64,000 nt of DNA from Enterovirga rhinocerotis (lineage in GTDB: Bacteria > Pseudomonadota > Alphaproteobacteria > Rhizobiales > Beijerinckiaceae). The stretch covers positions 186,001 to 250,000 of the forward strand of contig NZ_SNZR01000016.1 in NCBI RefSeq assembly GCF_004363955.1, read 5' to 3'. Of the stretch, positions 40,641 to 49,742 are shown piece by piece. Both the position numbers and the translations under genes were made by a program. Position 1 is the first letter of the stretch, and every line of letters begins with the position of its first letter. The notes beneath the pieces are model-generated. The model was not told the DNA's origin. It saw only the letters and a list, made by a program, of their open reading frames with translations, and searched no databases.

Positions 40641-41519
40641 ATGGCGGTCTGGATCGAAGCGGCGCTCAACGGGCCCTGGACGCGCGCGCGCCAGCCTCTC
40701 ATCCCGATCACGGTGGAGGAAATCGTCGCGGAGGGCATCGCCTGCGCTGAGGCGGGCGCGGCGATCATCCATCTCCACGCCTTCGATCCTGCGACCGGCC
40801 GCCAGCGGGACGATGCCGACATCTATGCCGCGATCATCGAGGGCATCCGCCAGAAGGTCGACGCCATCGTCTATCCGACGCTGCCCTTCGTGCAATCGGC
40901 CGAGGCCTTCGCGCCCGGAGCGGCCGAGGCGCGCTACCGCGCCGTCGAGGGGCTGGGCGAACGGGGCCTCCTCGAATGGGGCGTCGTCGATCCCGGCACG
41001 ATCAACCTCGCGACCTTCGGCGAGATCGCGGAGGGCGGGCTCGGTTCGGTCTATGCCAATCCGGGCGCGCATATCCGGCGCGGCCTCGATCTCGCGGCGC
41101 TCCACGGCTACGTGCCGAGCTACGCGATCTACGAGCCGGGCTTCCTGCGCCTCGGCGCCGCGATGGCGAAGGCGGTTCCGGGCTGTCCCGCCCCGCTCTA
41201 CCGCTTCATGTTCTCGGACGTCTTCACCTACGGCTTCCCGCCCGCGCCCTATGCGCTCGACGCCTATCTCGCGCTGCTGGCCGACGCGGCGCCCGGCGCG
41301 CCGTGGATGGCGGCGGGGCTCGGCGTCGATATCCGGCCCTTGATCCCGGACATCGTCGCGCGCGGCGGCCATGTCCGGGTCGGGCTCGAGGACGCGCCCT
41401 TCGGGACGACCACGGGAAACGTCGCCCGGGTCGAGGAGGCGGTCCGCCTCGTCGGAGCCGCCGGAGGCCGGATCGCCGGTCCGGCCGAGGTGCGGGAGGC
41501 GCTGCGGGCCGCCGGCTGA
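40641..41519 (+). CDS. BKACE family (DUF849) beta-keto acid cleavage enzyme
   Basis: A 292-residue TIM-barrel enzyme that joins a beta-keto acid with acetyl-CoA and releases acetoacetate or similar. Zn ligands in AAIIHLHAFDPATG (HxH), later GLGVDIRPL and the C-terminal GGHVRVGLEDAPFGTT typical of DUF849. The actual beta-keto acid is unknown (3-keto-5-aminohexanoate, dehydrocarnitine and others occur in the family). Convergent with the HMGL-type gene; a link with CoA-ester catabolism there is plausible. Confidence 0.88.
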   Translation: MAVWIEAALNGPWTRARQPLIPITVEEIVAEGIACAEAGAAIIHLHAFDPATGRQRDDADIYAAIIEGIRQKVDAIVYPTLPFVQSAEAFAPGAAEARYRAVEGLGERGLLEWGVVDPGTINLATFGEIAEGGLGSVYANPGAHIRRGLDLAALHGYVPSYAIYEPGFLRLGAAMAKAVPGCPAPLYRFMFSDVFTYGFPPAPYALDAYLALLADAAPGAPWMAAGLGVDIRPLIPDIVARGGHVRVGLEDAPFGTTTGNVARVEEAVRLVGAAGGRIAGPAEVREALRAAG

Positions 41520-41532
41520 GTGGCGGCAGCCC

Positions 41533-42474
41533 TCACGCCGCGCGGGCGTAATCCGGCGGCTGATGAAGCGTCATCGGGCGGCCGGCGGCGCGGACCTGGC
41601 CCGGCACGTCGTGGCCGATCATGCCCGGCAGGTCCTTCGAGACGGCGAGCAGCGCGTCGAGATCGACGCCCGTCGAGACGCCCATCTCCTCGAACATGCT
41701 GACGACGTCCTCGGAGCAGACATTGCCCGTCGCGCCCGGCGCGAAGGGGCAGCCGCCGAGGCCGCCGAGCGCGGCATCGAACCGCGTCGCGCCCGCCTGC
41801 CACCCGGCCATGACGTTGGCGAGGCCGACCCCGCGTGTGTTGTGGAAATGGAGCGTCAGGACGAGGCCCGGATGGCGCGCCAGCACGGCCTCGGTCAGCT
41901 CGGCGACCTGGCGCGGATTGGCCATGCCCGTCGTGTCCGCGAGCGTGACGGCGACGCAGCCCTCGTCGAGGAGGCGCTGCACCTGGTCCAGCACGACGTT
42001 CGGATCGACCCGCCCCTCGAAGGGGCAGCCGAACGAGGTCGCGACGCTGGAGGTGAGGTCGACGCCCGAGCCTTCGAGCGCCCGCCGGATGTCGGCGAGG
42101 GCCGCGAAGGAGCCGGAGCGGGGCATGCGCAGGTTCGAGCGGTTATGGGTCTCGGAGGCCGAGATGACGACGTTGACCTCGTCGGGCTTCGCCTGCGCCG
42201 CCCGCTCCGCGCCCTTGGCGTTCGGGATGAGGGCGGCGTAGCGCACGCCCGGCCGGCGCCGGATGCCGCGCAGCACCGCCTCGCCGTCGGCGAGGGCCGG
42301 CACATGCTTCGGCGAGACGAAGGAGGTCGCCTCGATCTTGGCGATTCCGGTCTCGGAGAGGCGGTCGATCCAGGCGATCTTCTGCTCGGTCGGCACGAAG
42401 ACCGGCTCGATCTGGAGCCCGTCGCGCGGGGCGACCTCGTGAAGCTGGACGCGGTTCGGCCCTGCCAGTGCCAT
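41533..42474 (-). CDS. Hydroxymethylglutaryl-CoA lyase family protein
   Basis: A 313-residue HMGL-like TIM-barrel lyase: VAPRDGLQIEPVFVPTEQK, ATSFVSPKHVPALAD, HFHNTRGVGLANVMA and the active-site loop GGCPFAPGATGNVCSEDVV with the catalytic Cys. Cleaves HMG-CoA to acetyl-CoA and acetoacetate in leucine degradation, or a related citramalyl-type CoA ester. Its ATG overlaps the CoA-transferase stop by one base (TGATG), so translation is coupled; the pair suggests the CoA-transferase makes its CoA-ester substrate. Confidence 0.88.
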   Translation of the reverse strand: MALAGPNRVQLHEVAPRDGLQIEPVFVPTEQKIAWIDRLSETGIAKIEATSFVSPKHVPALADGEAVLRGIRRRPGVRYAALIPNAKGAERAAQAKPDEVNVVISASETHNRSNLRMPRSGSFAALADIRRALEGSGVDLTSSVATSFGCPFEGRVDPNVVLDQVQRLLDEGCVAVTLADTTGMANPRQVAELTEAVLARHPGLVLTLHFHNTRGVGLANVMAGWQAGATRFDAALGGLGGCPFAPGATGNVCSEDVVSMFEEMGVSTGVDLDALLAVSKDLPGMIGHDVPGQVRAAGRPMTLHQPPDYARAA

Positions 42475-43706
42475 CAGACGATTCCTCTCTGTCGCATCGT
42501 TGCGATCTCGTCCTGCGCATAGCCGAGATCGGCCAGGACTTCATCCGTATGCGCGCCGAGGCTGGGGCCGAGCGAACGCATGACGCCGGGTGTCTCCGAG
42601 AGCTTCGGCGCGATGCCGGGGACGGGCATCGAGGTGCCGTCGGGCAAGGCCGTGTCGAACACCATCCCGCGAGCCCGGTAATGAGGGTCCGCGACGATGT
42701 CGGCGGCGTTGTAGATGCGCCCGCCCGGGACCGAGGCGTCGTTCATCGTGTCGATCACCTCGGCGATCGTGCGCGTTCGCGTCCATGCGCCGATGGCGCC
42801 GTCGATCTCATCGACGGCGGCCGCGCGGCCGTCGTTCCGTGCGAGGCGCGGATCGGCGGCGAGATCCTCTCGTCCGATCGTGCTCATGAGGCGCTTGAAG
42901 ATCGAGTCCCCGTTGCCGGCGATGAGGACGAAGCCGTCGCTGCAGGGATAGGCGTCGGTCGGCACGATGCCGGGCAGCGCCCCGCCTGAGCGCTCGCGGA
43001 TGACGCCCGCGACGCCGTATTCCGGGACGAGGCTCTCCATCACCGACAGGACGCTCTCCGTCAGGGCGACGTCGACGACCTGGCCCTTGCCCCCGTTCTT
43101 GACGACATGGATCACGCTCATGAGGGCGCCCATCACGCCGTAGAGGCTGGAGAGCGTGTCGCCGATCGAGATGCCGGTCCGGGCCGGCGCCCGGTCGGGC
43201 GAGCCCGTGGTGTAGCGGATGCCGCCCATCGCCTCGCCGATCACGCCGAAGCCCGGCCGCTGCGAATAGGGGCCGGTCTGGCCGTAACCCGAGATGCGCA
43301 CCATCACGAGCTTCGGGTTGATGGCCGAGAGAGCCTCGAAGCCGAGGCCCCATTTCTCCATGGCGCCCGGCCGGAAGTTCTCGATCAGGATGTCGGCCTC
43401 GCCCGCGAGGCGGCGCACGATCTCCTGGCCCTCGGGCGTCCTGAGATCGGCCGTGACCGAGCGCTTGTTGCGCGCCTGGAGGTACCACCAGAGCGAGGTT
43501 CCGTCCCGCATGACGCGCCAGGTGCGCAGCGGATCGCCGATCCCCGGCGGCTCGATCTTGACCACATCCGCGCCGAACTCGGCGAGGAGGCGACCCGCAT
43601 AGGGCCCGGCGATGAGCTGGCCCAGTTCCACGACCTTGATCCCGGCCAGCGGTCCTTGCGCGGCGCGGCCCGAGGCCGCTCCTTCTCCCTCGACAACCTG
43701 AGTCAT
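42474..43706 (-). CDS. CaiB/BaiF family (class III) CoA-transferase
   Basis: A 410-residue formyl-CoA-transferase-type enzyme. Motifs: GIKVVELGQLIAGPYAGRLLAEFGADVVKIEPP, NKRSVTADLRTPEGQ, LIENFRPGAMEKWGLG, SGYGQTGPYSQRPGFGVI and DVALTESVLSVMESLV. The catalytic Asp lies near the middle of these blocks. ATG at 43706 follows the histidine kinase stop by one base (TGAaATG) and its stop overlaps the HMGL start, so three genes are read together. The donor and acceptor acids are unknown. Confidence 0.9.
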   Translation of the reverse strand: MTQVVEGEGAASGRAAQGPLAGIKVVELGQLIAGPYAGRLLAEFGADVVKIEPPGIGDPLRTWRVMRDGTSLWWYLQARNKRSVTADLRTPEGQEIVRRLAGEADILIENFRPGAMEKWGLGFEALSAINPKLVMVRISGYGQTGPYSQRPGFGVIGEAMGGIRYTTGSPDRAPARTGISIGDTLSSLYGVMGALMSVIHVVKNGGKGQVVDVALTESVLSVMESLVPEYGVAGVIRERSGGALPGIVPTDAYPCSDGFVLIAGNGDSIFKRLMSTIGREDLAADPRLARNDGRAAAVDEIDGAIGAWTRTRTIAEVIDTMNDASVPGGRIYNAADIVADPHYRARGMVFDTALPDGTSMPVPGIAPKLSETPGVMRSLGPSLGAHTDEVLADLGYAQDEIATMRQRGIV

Positions 43707-43707
43707 T

Positions 43708-45162
43708 TCATCCCTTTGACGGCATTCCCGCGGTTCCCTCCGGCAGCCGGAAGGAGACCTGGACCCGAAGGCCTGCCGGGTCATAGTCGATTCCGACCTC
43801 CGCGTGCATCTGCGCCGTGAGCACCCGCTCGAGAAGCCGGGTGCCGAATCCCTGCCTCGTCGGCGGCGAGACGGGCGGCCCGTCCTGTTCCGTCCAGGCG
43901 ACCCGCACGCGCGGCGGCCGGTCCGTCTCGTCGACGGTCCAGTCGATCGAGACGGTGCCGGCGCCATTGGCCAGCGCGCCATATTTGGCCGCGTTCGTCG
44001 CCAGTTCGTGGAAGGCCATGCCGAGCGGCACGGCGAAGCCGGACGGCAATTCCAGCGGCGGGCCGTTCACGCGCACGCGCTCGTTGCCGTGGTCGTAGAG
44101 ATCGAGCTCCTTGGCGAGGAGTTCGTGCAGCGAGGCGCGTTGCCAGAGTTCCTCCGTCAACACCGTGTGGGTGTTGGCGAGCGAGATCACGCGGCCGGTG
44201 AAGTCGCGGTAGAACTGGTCGATCGAGGTCGCTCCGCGGGCCGTCGCCCCGACGATGGCCTGCACGGTCGAGAGCGTGTTCTTCACCCGGTGATGGAGTT
44301 CGCGCATCAGGAAGTGCTGGCGGTCCTCCGCCGCCTTGCGCTCGGTGATGTCGAGGCAGAGCCCGACCATGCCCGTCGCCTCTCCGTTCTCGTAGGTCGC
44401 GCGGCCGCGGATCTCGGCCCAGCGCTGACCGGGCGACGGCACGGCGATCCGGCATTCGATGTCGTAGTCGGTATGGCCGTCGATGGCCTGCTGGGCGAGA
44501 TCGAGCAGCTTCTGCCGGTCCTCGGGATGGACGATGTCGAGAAGCCCGTCATAGGTCAGGTCTTCGTCGGGAGGCAGGCCGAGATTGACCTTGCAGAGGT
44601 CCGAGGCGACGAGCCGGCGCTCGGGGAAGGACAGCTCCCAGAAGCCGAGCTTCGCCGCGGCAATGGCGAATTTCAGGCGCTCGTCGCTGCGCACGCTTGC
44701 GGCGCGGCTCGCCTCCAGGGAGGCCACGCGCTCGCGGAACTCGGTATCCCGTCGCCGTCCGGCGAGCGCCGCGCGAGCCAGGCCGGCGAGGGTCGCCGGA
44801 TGGGGCGGCCAGTCGAGCACCATGACCTCGGCGAGGCCGGCGAGCCGCCGTTCCGCCCGTTCGAGGCGCGCCTGCAGACGCGGCCTGCTGGACAGGATGA
44901 TGACGGGATAATCCGCCATGGTCGTCTCCGCCGCGAGGACCGTGGCGATATGGTCGAGGTCGTCCCCGTCGAGCGCCTTCTCGACGACGATCGCGAGACC
45001 GCAGCGCCGGAGATCGTGGGCGAGGTCGGCGGTCGCGGACCAGGGCAACGGCACGGAAAGCGGGGCGATGCCGGCGAGATGGAGCGCTGCTGCGATGGGG
45101 GCCGGATCGAGACCGGGCGGCAGGACGAGAGCGGCGAGTCGCGGCACGACGGGGGCATTCAT
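43708..45162 (-). CDS. HWE-family sensor histidine kinase with degenerate receiver-like and PAS domains
   Basis: A 484-residue soluble kinase. Residues ~10-140 look like a degenerate receiver domain, ~165-275 a PAS domain (LKFAIAAAKLGFWELSF, TERKAAEDRQ), then the HWE box RELHHRVKNTLSTVQAIV (phospho-His at 290/291), MAFHELATNAAKYGAL and the WxE motif in AWTEQDG and GFGTRLL. HWE kinases often act in the general stress response or light sensing; no Cys-LOV motif was seen. ATG 45162 was chosen. Coupled to the CoA-transferase downstream. No response regulator is adjacent. Confidence 0.87.
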   Translation of the reverse strand: MNAPVVPRLAALVLPPGLDPAPIAAALHLAGIAPLSVPLPWSATADLAHDLRRCGLAIVVEKALDGDDLDHIATVLAAETTMADYPVIILSSRPRLQARLERAERRLAGLAEVMVLDWPPHPATLAGLARAALAGRRRDTEFRERVASLEASRAASVRSDERLKFAIAAAKLGFWELSFPERRLVASDLCKVNLGLPPDEDLTYDGLLDIVHPEDRQKLLDLAQQAIDGHTDYDIECRIAVPSPGQRWAEIRGRATYENGEATGMVGLCLDITERKAAEDRQHFLMRELHHRVKNTLSTVQAIVGATARGATSIDQFYRDFTGRVISLANTHTVLTEELWQRASLHELLAKELDLYDHGNERVRVNGPPLELPSGFAVPLGMAFHELATNAAKYGALANGAGTVSIDWTVDETDRPPRVRVAWTEQDGPPVSPPTRQGFGTRLLERVLTAQMHAEVGIDYDPAGLRVQVSFRLPEGTAGMPSKG

Positions 45163-45362
45163 GCCGCGCCCCGCCGATCGCGTCGTGTGGCCGGCCAGGA
45201 GCCGACGGTCCGGTTCTCGTGCCCCATGCCCGCCATGTCCGGCGTCCGATCGTCCGTCACCCGCCGGGAAAGCGCACGCTTCCTTGGCAATCGGCATCCT
45301 TCCGCCGGGCGTTCATCTCCTAGCATTCTCCGTCCAGGGAGGCGAGAAGTCAGGCCGCCCGC

Positions 45363-45833
45363 CTACCACCGCGCCGCCGTCGCCCGGCCGGCCTCGATCT
45401 CGGCGAGCCGCGCGCGCGTTCCCGCGGTCGTCCCCTCGGGCAGGGCGTCGAGCGGGAAGAAGGCGGCCTCGGCGATCTCGCGATCGGGCTGCTTCGGCGC
45501 CGATTGGCGGAAGGCCCGCACCTCGTAGACGAGGACGTGATCGCGCCGCGAGACATGGCCGTTATGGGCGATGCCGTGCAGGATCGGCGGGCCGGTCATC
45601 TCGACATTCGCTTCCTCGGCGAGTTCGCGCGTCAGGGCGTCGAGGGCGGTCTCGCCCCGCTCGACGCCCCCGCCCGGCAGATGCCAGCCCTTCACGTAGG
45701 TATGCCGGATGAGAAGGACGCGGCCCTCCGCGTCGATCACGGCGCCGCGAACGCCGAGCGTCAGCCCGCGCGAGAGGAGGAACCACAGGTGGAGCGCGCG
45801 CACGAAGAGCGAGGGCTTGCGGCGTTCGGTCAC
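45363..45833 (-). CDS. Nudix hydrolase
   Basis: A 156-residue Nudix protein. The box is GGGVERGETALDALTRELAEEANVE, with the REL-EE core, preceded by WHLP. It begins LFVRALHLWFLLSRGLTLGVRGAVIDAEGRVLLIRH, a form common in Rhizobiales Nudix hydrolases of unknown substrate (nucleotide sugars or capped metabolites). GTG 45833 was chosen; a Met at 45911 would lengthen it into the neighbouring gene. Divergent from the metallophosphoesterase gene. Confidence 0.82.
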   Translation of the reverse strand: MTERRKPSLFVRALHLWFLLSRGLTLGVRGAVIDAEGRVLLIRHTYVKGWHLPGGGVERGETALDALTRELAEEANVEMTGPPILHGIAHNGHVSRRDHVLVYEVRAFRQSAPKQPDREIAEAAFFPLDALPEGTTAGTRARLAEIEAGRATAARW

Positions 45834-45909
45834 GAGGCGTCCTGCGTCAAACGGGCCGGAGGACACCAGCTTGACGCGGCCGCCGCAAGGGCGTGAGGGT
45901 CGCACGGGC

Positions 45910-46872
45910 ATGTTCCGGTTCGCCCATCTCACCGATCCGCATGTCGGACCGCTGCCGCGTCCGGCTCTGCGCCATCTCCTCGGCAAGCGGCTCACGGGCT
46001 ACGTCAACTGGCGGCGCGGCCGCAGCAGCGCGCATTGCATGGAGGTGCTGGCCGCGCTCGTCGCCGACCTGCGCGAGCAGGATCCCGACCACATCGTCTG
46101 CACCGGCGACATCTGCAATCTCGGCCTGTCGAGCGAATGGCCGGGCTCGCGCATCTTCCTCGACGGCCTCGGCAGCCCCGAGGATGTGAGCTTCGTGCCG
46201 GGCAATCACGATGCCTATGTCCGCGGCTCGCTGCGTGGCCTCCTCGCCGCGATCGATCCCTTCGCGCAGGGCGACGAGCCGACCGTCAAGCGCTTTCCCT
46301 ATGTGCGGCGGCGCGGCCCCGTCGCCTTCGTCGGCCTGTCCTCGGCCGTGCCGACCGCGCCCTTCGTCGCGAGCGGACGGCTCGGCCGGTCCCAGATCAA
46401 GCGCGCCGAGGAATGCCTCGCCGCCCTCGCTACGGAAAAGCTCGCGCGCGTCGTCATGGTGCACCACCCGCCGCATGTCGGCGGAGCGCCGGCCGGTCGC
46501 AACCTCGTCGACGCCCATCGCTTCGAGCGGATGATCGCGAAGGTCGGCGCCGATCTCGTCATCCACGGCCACAACCACGTCTCGTCCGTGGCGATCCTCG
46601 AAGGCCCCGGCGGGCCGGTCCCGGTTGTGGGCGCCCCCTCGGCCTCGGCGCGGGGCGGGGTCGTGGTGCACCGGGCCGGCTATCTCCTCTTCCGCGTCGA
46701 GGACGGGGCGGGCGGCTACGCGATCAGCGCCGAGCTGCGCGGCCTCGACGCCTCCGGCGAGTTCGTCTCGCAGGGCGCTTTCGACATCTCGAAGAGCGGC
46801 AAGCGCGGCCGTACGGTCCTCGCGGCTCCGACCCCCACCGCACCGATCCCGCAGGCGCCGCCGGCAGGATGA
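45910..46872 (+). CDS. Calcineurin-like metallophosphoesterase
   Basis: A 320-residue enzyme with the full motif set: HLTDPHVG, CTGDICN, VPGNHDAY, MVHHPPHVG and IHGHNHVSS, i.e. the DxH / GD / GNH(D) / H / GHxH ligands for a two-metal site. The closest functional type is the CpdA/cAMP-phosphodiesterase or class III phosphodiesterase group, but other substrates (phosphodiesters, UDP-sugars) are possible. A Pro/Thr-rich tail closes the protein. Start ATG 45910. Confidence 0.87.
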   Translation: MFRFAHLTDPHVGPLPRPALRHLLGKRLTGYVNWRRGRSSAHCMEVLAALVADLREQDPDHIVCTGDICNLGLSSEWPGSRIFLDGLGSPEDVSFVPGNHDAYVRGSLRGLLAAIDPFAQGDEPTVKRFPYVRRRGPVAFVGLSSAVPTAPFVASGRLGRSQIKRAEECLAALATEKLARVVMVHHPPHVGGAPAGRNLVDAHRFERMIAKVGADLVIHGHNHVSSVAILEGPGGPVPVVGAPSASARGGVVVHRAGYLLFRVEDGAGGYAISAELRGLDASGEFVSQGAFDISKSGKRGRTVLAAPTPTAPIPQAPPAG

Positions 46873-46968
46873 CGTCCCCGGCCGAAGCGTCGGGTGGCGC
46901 GTGGCGAGGTATATCAGTTCATGCCGTCGCCGAACCGGCGGCCAGCCGATCCACGAGAGGAGGGTCCC

Positions 46969-47361
46969 ATGTCCAAGCGCGATGCCGTGTTTCCCGCCGG
47001 CCGGCACAGCCTCTATTCGTCCCACGCCTATTCCGCAGCGATCAGGTCGGGAGATCTCCTGTTCGTGTCGGGTCAGGTCGGCAGCCGCGGCGACGGCTCG
47101 CCGGAGCCGGATTTCGAGGCCCAGGTGCGGCTGGCCTTCGCCAATCTCGAAGCGACGCTGAAAGCCGGCGGATGCGGGCTCGACGACATCGTCGACGTGA
47201 CGACGTTCCACACCGATCCCGAGCGCCAGTTCGATACGGTCATGGCCGTCAAGAACGACGTCTTTCCTGAGGCGCCCTATCCGAACTGGACGGCGGTCGG
47301 CGTCAACTGGCTCGCGGGGTTCGACTTCGAGATCAAGGTCATCGCCCGCATCCCCAGTTGA
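46969..47361 (+). CDS. RidA-family protein lacking the active-site arginine
   Basis: A 130-residue trimeric-fold Rid protein: SAAIRSGDLLFVSGQVGS, ATLKAGGCGLDDIVDVTTFHTD, FPEAPYPNWTAVGVNWLAG, IKVIARI. Archetypal RidA proteins have an Arg in the P-x-R-T position that binds the imine acid; here it reads P-N-W-T, so classical 2-iminobutanoate deaminase activity is unlikely and a Rid subgroup function is expected. A strong gagaggaggg site precedes ATG 46969. Confidence 0.85.
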   Translation: MSKRDAVFPAGRHSLYSSHAYSAAIRSGDLLFVSGQVGSRGDGSPEPDFEAQVRLAFANLEATLKAGGCGLDDIVDVTTFHTDPERQFDTVMAVKNDVFPEAPYPNWTAVGVNWLAGFDFEIKVIARIPS

Positions 47362-47411
47362 CGATCGGGCGCGAGCGGCCGGGTCTTCCTTGCCGCCGCA
47401 CCGAACCCTGA

Positions 47412-47441
47412 GGATCCGCCGCCATCTCGTGCGGCGGATCC
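47412..47441. terminator. Perfect 11-bp hairpin between convergent genes
   Basis: GGATCCGCCGC / GCGGCGGATCC with an 8-base loop lies between the RidA-like and aldehyde dehydrogenase genes. No long T-run follows on either strand. A bidirectional terminator is the simplest reading. Confidence 0.55.
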
Positions 47442-47488
47442 GTCACGTCCGGGCGATCGTCGTCGCTTTGACTGGGTCAGGGTCCGGG

Positions 47489-48934
47489 TCAGACGCTCCA
47501 GGCGGAAATCTGCTTGGAATCCATGAACTCCTCGAGCCCCCAGACGCCGCCCTCGCGGGCACGGCCGGACGCCTTGACGCCGCCGAAGGGCGCTCCCCGT
47601 CCGAGCGACTCGCCGTTCATCTCGACCATCCCCGCGCGGAGCTGCCGGGCCAGCCGGTTGCGCCGCTCGCCGTCCTGCGACTGCACGTAGTTCGTCAAGC
47701 CGTAGACGGTGTCGTTGGCGATCGCCACGGCCTCGTCCTCGGTGTCGAACGGGATGATCGACAGGACCGGGCCGAAGATCTCCTGCCGCGCGATCGTCAT
47801 GTCGTTGTCGACATCGGCGAAGACCGTCGGACGGACGAAATAGCCGCGGTTGACGCCTTCGGGCAGGCCCGTGCCGCCGGCGACCAGCCGCGCGCCCTCG
47901 TCGATCCCCTGCTGGATCAGGCCCTGGATCTTGTCCCACTGCGTCTTGCTGACGACGGGGCCGATATGGTTCCCCGCTTGGTGGCCTGGCGCGACGGCCG
48001 TCTCGCGCGCGACCCGGGCAGCCGTCTCGACGGCGTCGGCATAGGCCGAGCGCTCGACGAGCATCCGGGTCGGGGCGTTGCAGGATTGGCCGCTGTTGTA
48101 GAAGCAGTGCCGCGCCCCGCGCTCGACCGCCTTCGCGTCCGCATCCGCGAAGACCAGGTTCGCACCCTTTCCGCCGAGTTCGAGCGCGACCTTCTTCAGC
48201 GAGTCGGCCGCCGCCTTGGTGATGGCGATGCCGGCACGGGTCGAGCCGGTGAAGCTGATCATCTCGACGTCGGGATGGACCGAGAGCTGGGTGCCCACCC
48301 CGGTTCCGTCGCCGTTGACGAGGTTGAAGACGCCCTTCGGAAGCCCGGCCTCGGCCACGATCTCGGCGAACAGCATCGAGGAGAGGGGGGCGATCTCGGA
48401 CGGCTTGAGGACGGCCGTGTTGCCCGCAAGCAGGGCCGGGAGCACCTTCAGGGTGACCTGGTTCATCGGCCAGTTCCAGGGGGTGATCAGGCCGACGACA
48501 CCGATCGGCTCCCAGGCCACCATGGCGGTCGGCGCATGCGGGCCGAGCGGCCGCACGAACTCGAACTTCTTGAAGGCCCGGATGAAGTTCTCGATGTGGA
48601 AGATGCCGACGCCGGTCTGGGCCGACAGGGCCATGTCCTTCGGCGCGCCCATCTCGTCGGTGATCGCATCCGCCATCTCGGCGGCCCGGCGCTTGTAGAT
48701 CGCGAGGATCGCCTCGGCATAGGCGAGCCGGTCGGCCGGCGCGGTCTTCGACCAGGCCGGGAAGGCCGCCTTGGCGGCCGCGACCGCGCGGTCGGTATCG
48801 GCTTGATCTCCGAGGCTGATGACCGCGACCGCCTCTTCGGTCGAGGGGTCGATCACCTCCAGATCCCGCGGGGCGACGGGATCGACCCAGGCGCCGTCGA
48901 TGTAGAACTTCCGCTTGTCCTCGAGCTCGGCCAT
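47489..48934 (-). CDS. NAD(P)-dependent aldehyde dehydrogenase
   Basis: A 481-residue aldehyde dehydrogenase. Motifs: AFPAWSKTAPADR, PWNWPMNQVTLKVLPALLAGNTAVLKPSE, FTGSTRAGIAI, LELGGKGANLVF with the general base Glu and NSGQSCNAPTRMLV with the catalytic Cys, EIFGPVLSIIPF and ASGRAREGGVWGLEEF. Subfamily resembles betaine/semialdehyde dehydrogenases; substrate not identifiable. Divergent from crcB, convergent with the RidA-like gene. Confidence 0.9.
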   Translation of the reverse strand: MAELEDKRKFYIDGAWVDPVAPRDLEVIDPSTEEAVAVISLGDQADTDRAVAAAKAAFPAWSKTAPADRLAYAEAILAIYKRRAAEMADAITDEMGAPKDMALSAQTGVGIFHIENFIRAFKKFEFVRPLGPHAPTAMVAWEPIGVVGLITPWNWPMNQVTLKVLPALLAGNTAVLKPSEIAPLSSMLFAEIVAEAGLPKGVFNLVNGDGTGVGTQLSVHPDVEMISFTGSTRAGIAITKAAADSLKKVALELGGKGANLVFADADAKAVERGARHCFYNSGQSCNAPTRMLVERSAYADAVETAARVARETAVAPGHQAGNHIGPVVSKTQWDKIQGLIQQGIDEGARLVAGGTGLPEGVNRGYFVRPTVFADVDNDMTIARQEIFGPVLSIIPFDTEDEAVAIANDTVYGLTNYVQSQDGERRNRLARQLRAGMVEMNGESLGRGAPFGGVKASGRAREGGVWGLEEFMDSKQISAWSV

Positions 48935-49278
48935 GCCGTCCTCCGCGTCCTTGCTTCACATCGTCCGCTCCGACGCTCAGCGGGAGCCCGGGCGATATCG
49001 ACCACCGTCCCCGATCCGATCGAGGCTCGGAAGACCCCATTCATGAAGAGCCGGCCCGCCGCGTCAACCGCCCATGAGCGGATTGGGCCTGCGTGCCGCA
49101 GGTCCCGCCTCTGGCGCGCTCGGACCACCGCAGGGCTCACAGGGGCAGGCTGCCCCGACCACGACGCCGGGCCGCATGGCCTCGCTTCGCGGGCGGTATA
49201 TCGTTGATGTAGAATCGGATGGCGCCACCCGAAGCGGTGGGAATGGGCCCTTCCTTGTTCGAAGCCTGAGCGAGCGCG
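48935..49278. other. 344-bp divergent intergenic region
   Basis: Between the aldehyde dehydrogenase start and crcB. No recognisable CDS. The sequence before crcB (49195-49278) has AT-richer stretches near 49196-49218 that may hold a promoter. I looked for the fluoride riboswitch expected before crcB genes and did not see its conserved blocks. A weak agcga ribosome-binding site precedes the crcB ATG. Confidence 0.4.
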
Positions 49279-49710
49279 ATGACCTTCGCCAATTGCCTGC
49301 TCGTGATGCTGGGGGGCGCCCTCGGGACGCTCGCGCGCTACCTTCTGTCGCTCGCGGCGCTGCCGATCAGCCGCGAATTGCCCTGGGGCACGATCCTCGT
49401 GAACGTGTCCGGATCCTTCGTGATCGGCCTCTTCGGGACGCTGACCCTGGCGCAAGGGCGCTATCCCGCGCCCGAGAGCGTCCGGCTCTTCGTCATGATC
49501 GGCCTGTGCGGCGGCTATACGACCTTCTCCTCCTTCAGCCTGCAGACCCTCGACCTCCTGCGCAGCGGTGCCATGGGGCGGGCCGCGATCAACATCGCGG
49601 CCTCCGTCATCCTCTGCGTCGCGGCCGTGGCCGCCGGCCATGCCCTCGCCTCGCATCTCAACGGCGGGGCGCGCCAGATCGCCCAGGCGGAGATCGAAGA
49701 GGAGGGCTGA
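49279..49710 (+). CDS. crcB: Fluoride efflux channel CrcB/Fluc
   Basis: A 143-residue membrane protein with four hydrophobic segments. Diagnostic motifs are [31 protein letters not shown] and [20 protein letters not shown], the last containing the Phe-box residues lining the F- pore. Functions as a dual-topology dimer exporting fluoride. Divergent from the aldehyde dehydrogenase; no fluoride riboswitch recognised upstream. Confidence 0.94.
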   Translation: MTFANCLLVMLGGALGTLARYLLSLAALPISRELPWGTILVNVSGSFVIGLFGTLTLAQGRYPAPESVRLFVMIGLCGGYTTFSSFSLQTLDLLRSGAMGRAAINIAASVILCVAAVAAGHALASHLNGGARQIAQAEIEEEG

Positions 49711-49742
49711 GTCCGCGCCGGACGCGAGCCTGTCCGTCCTTG

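Noticed and set aside
49195-49278. Fluoride riboswitch before crcB
   Set aside because: The conserved GATG..., internal junction and CTGATG-type blocks of the crcB RNA motif are not recognisable; only scattered GATG words occur.
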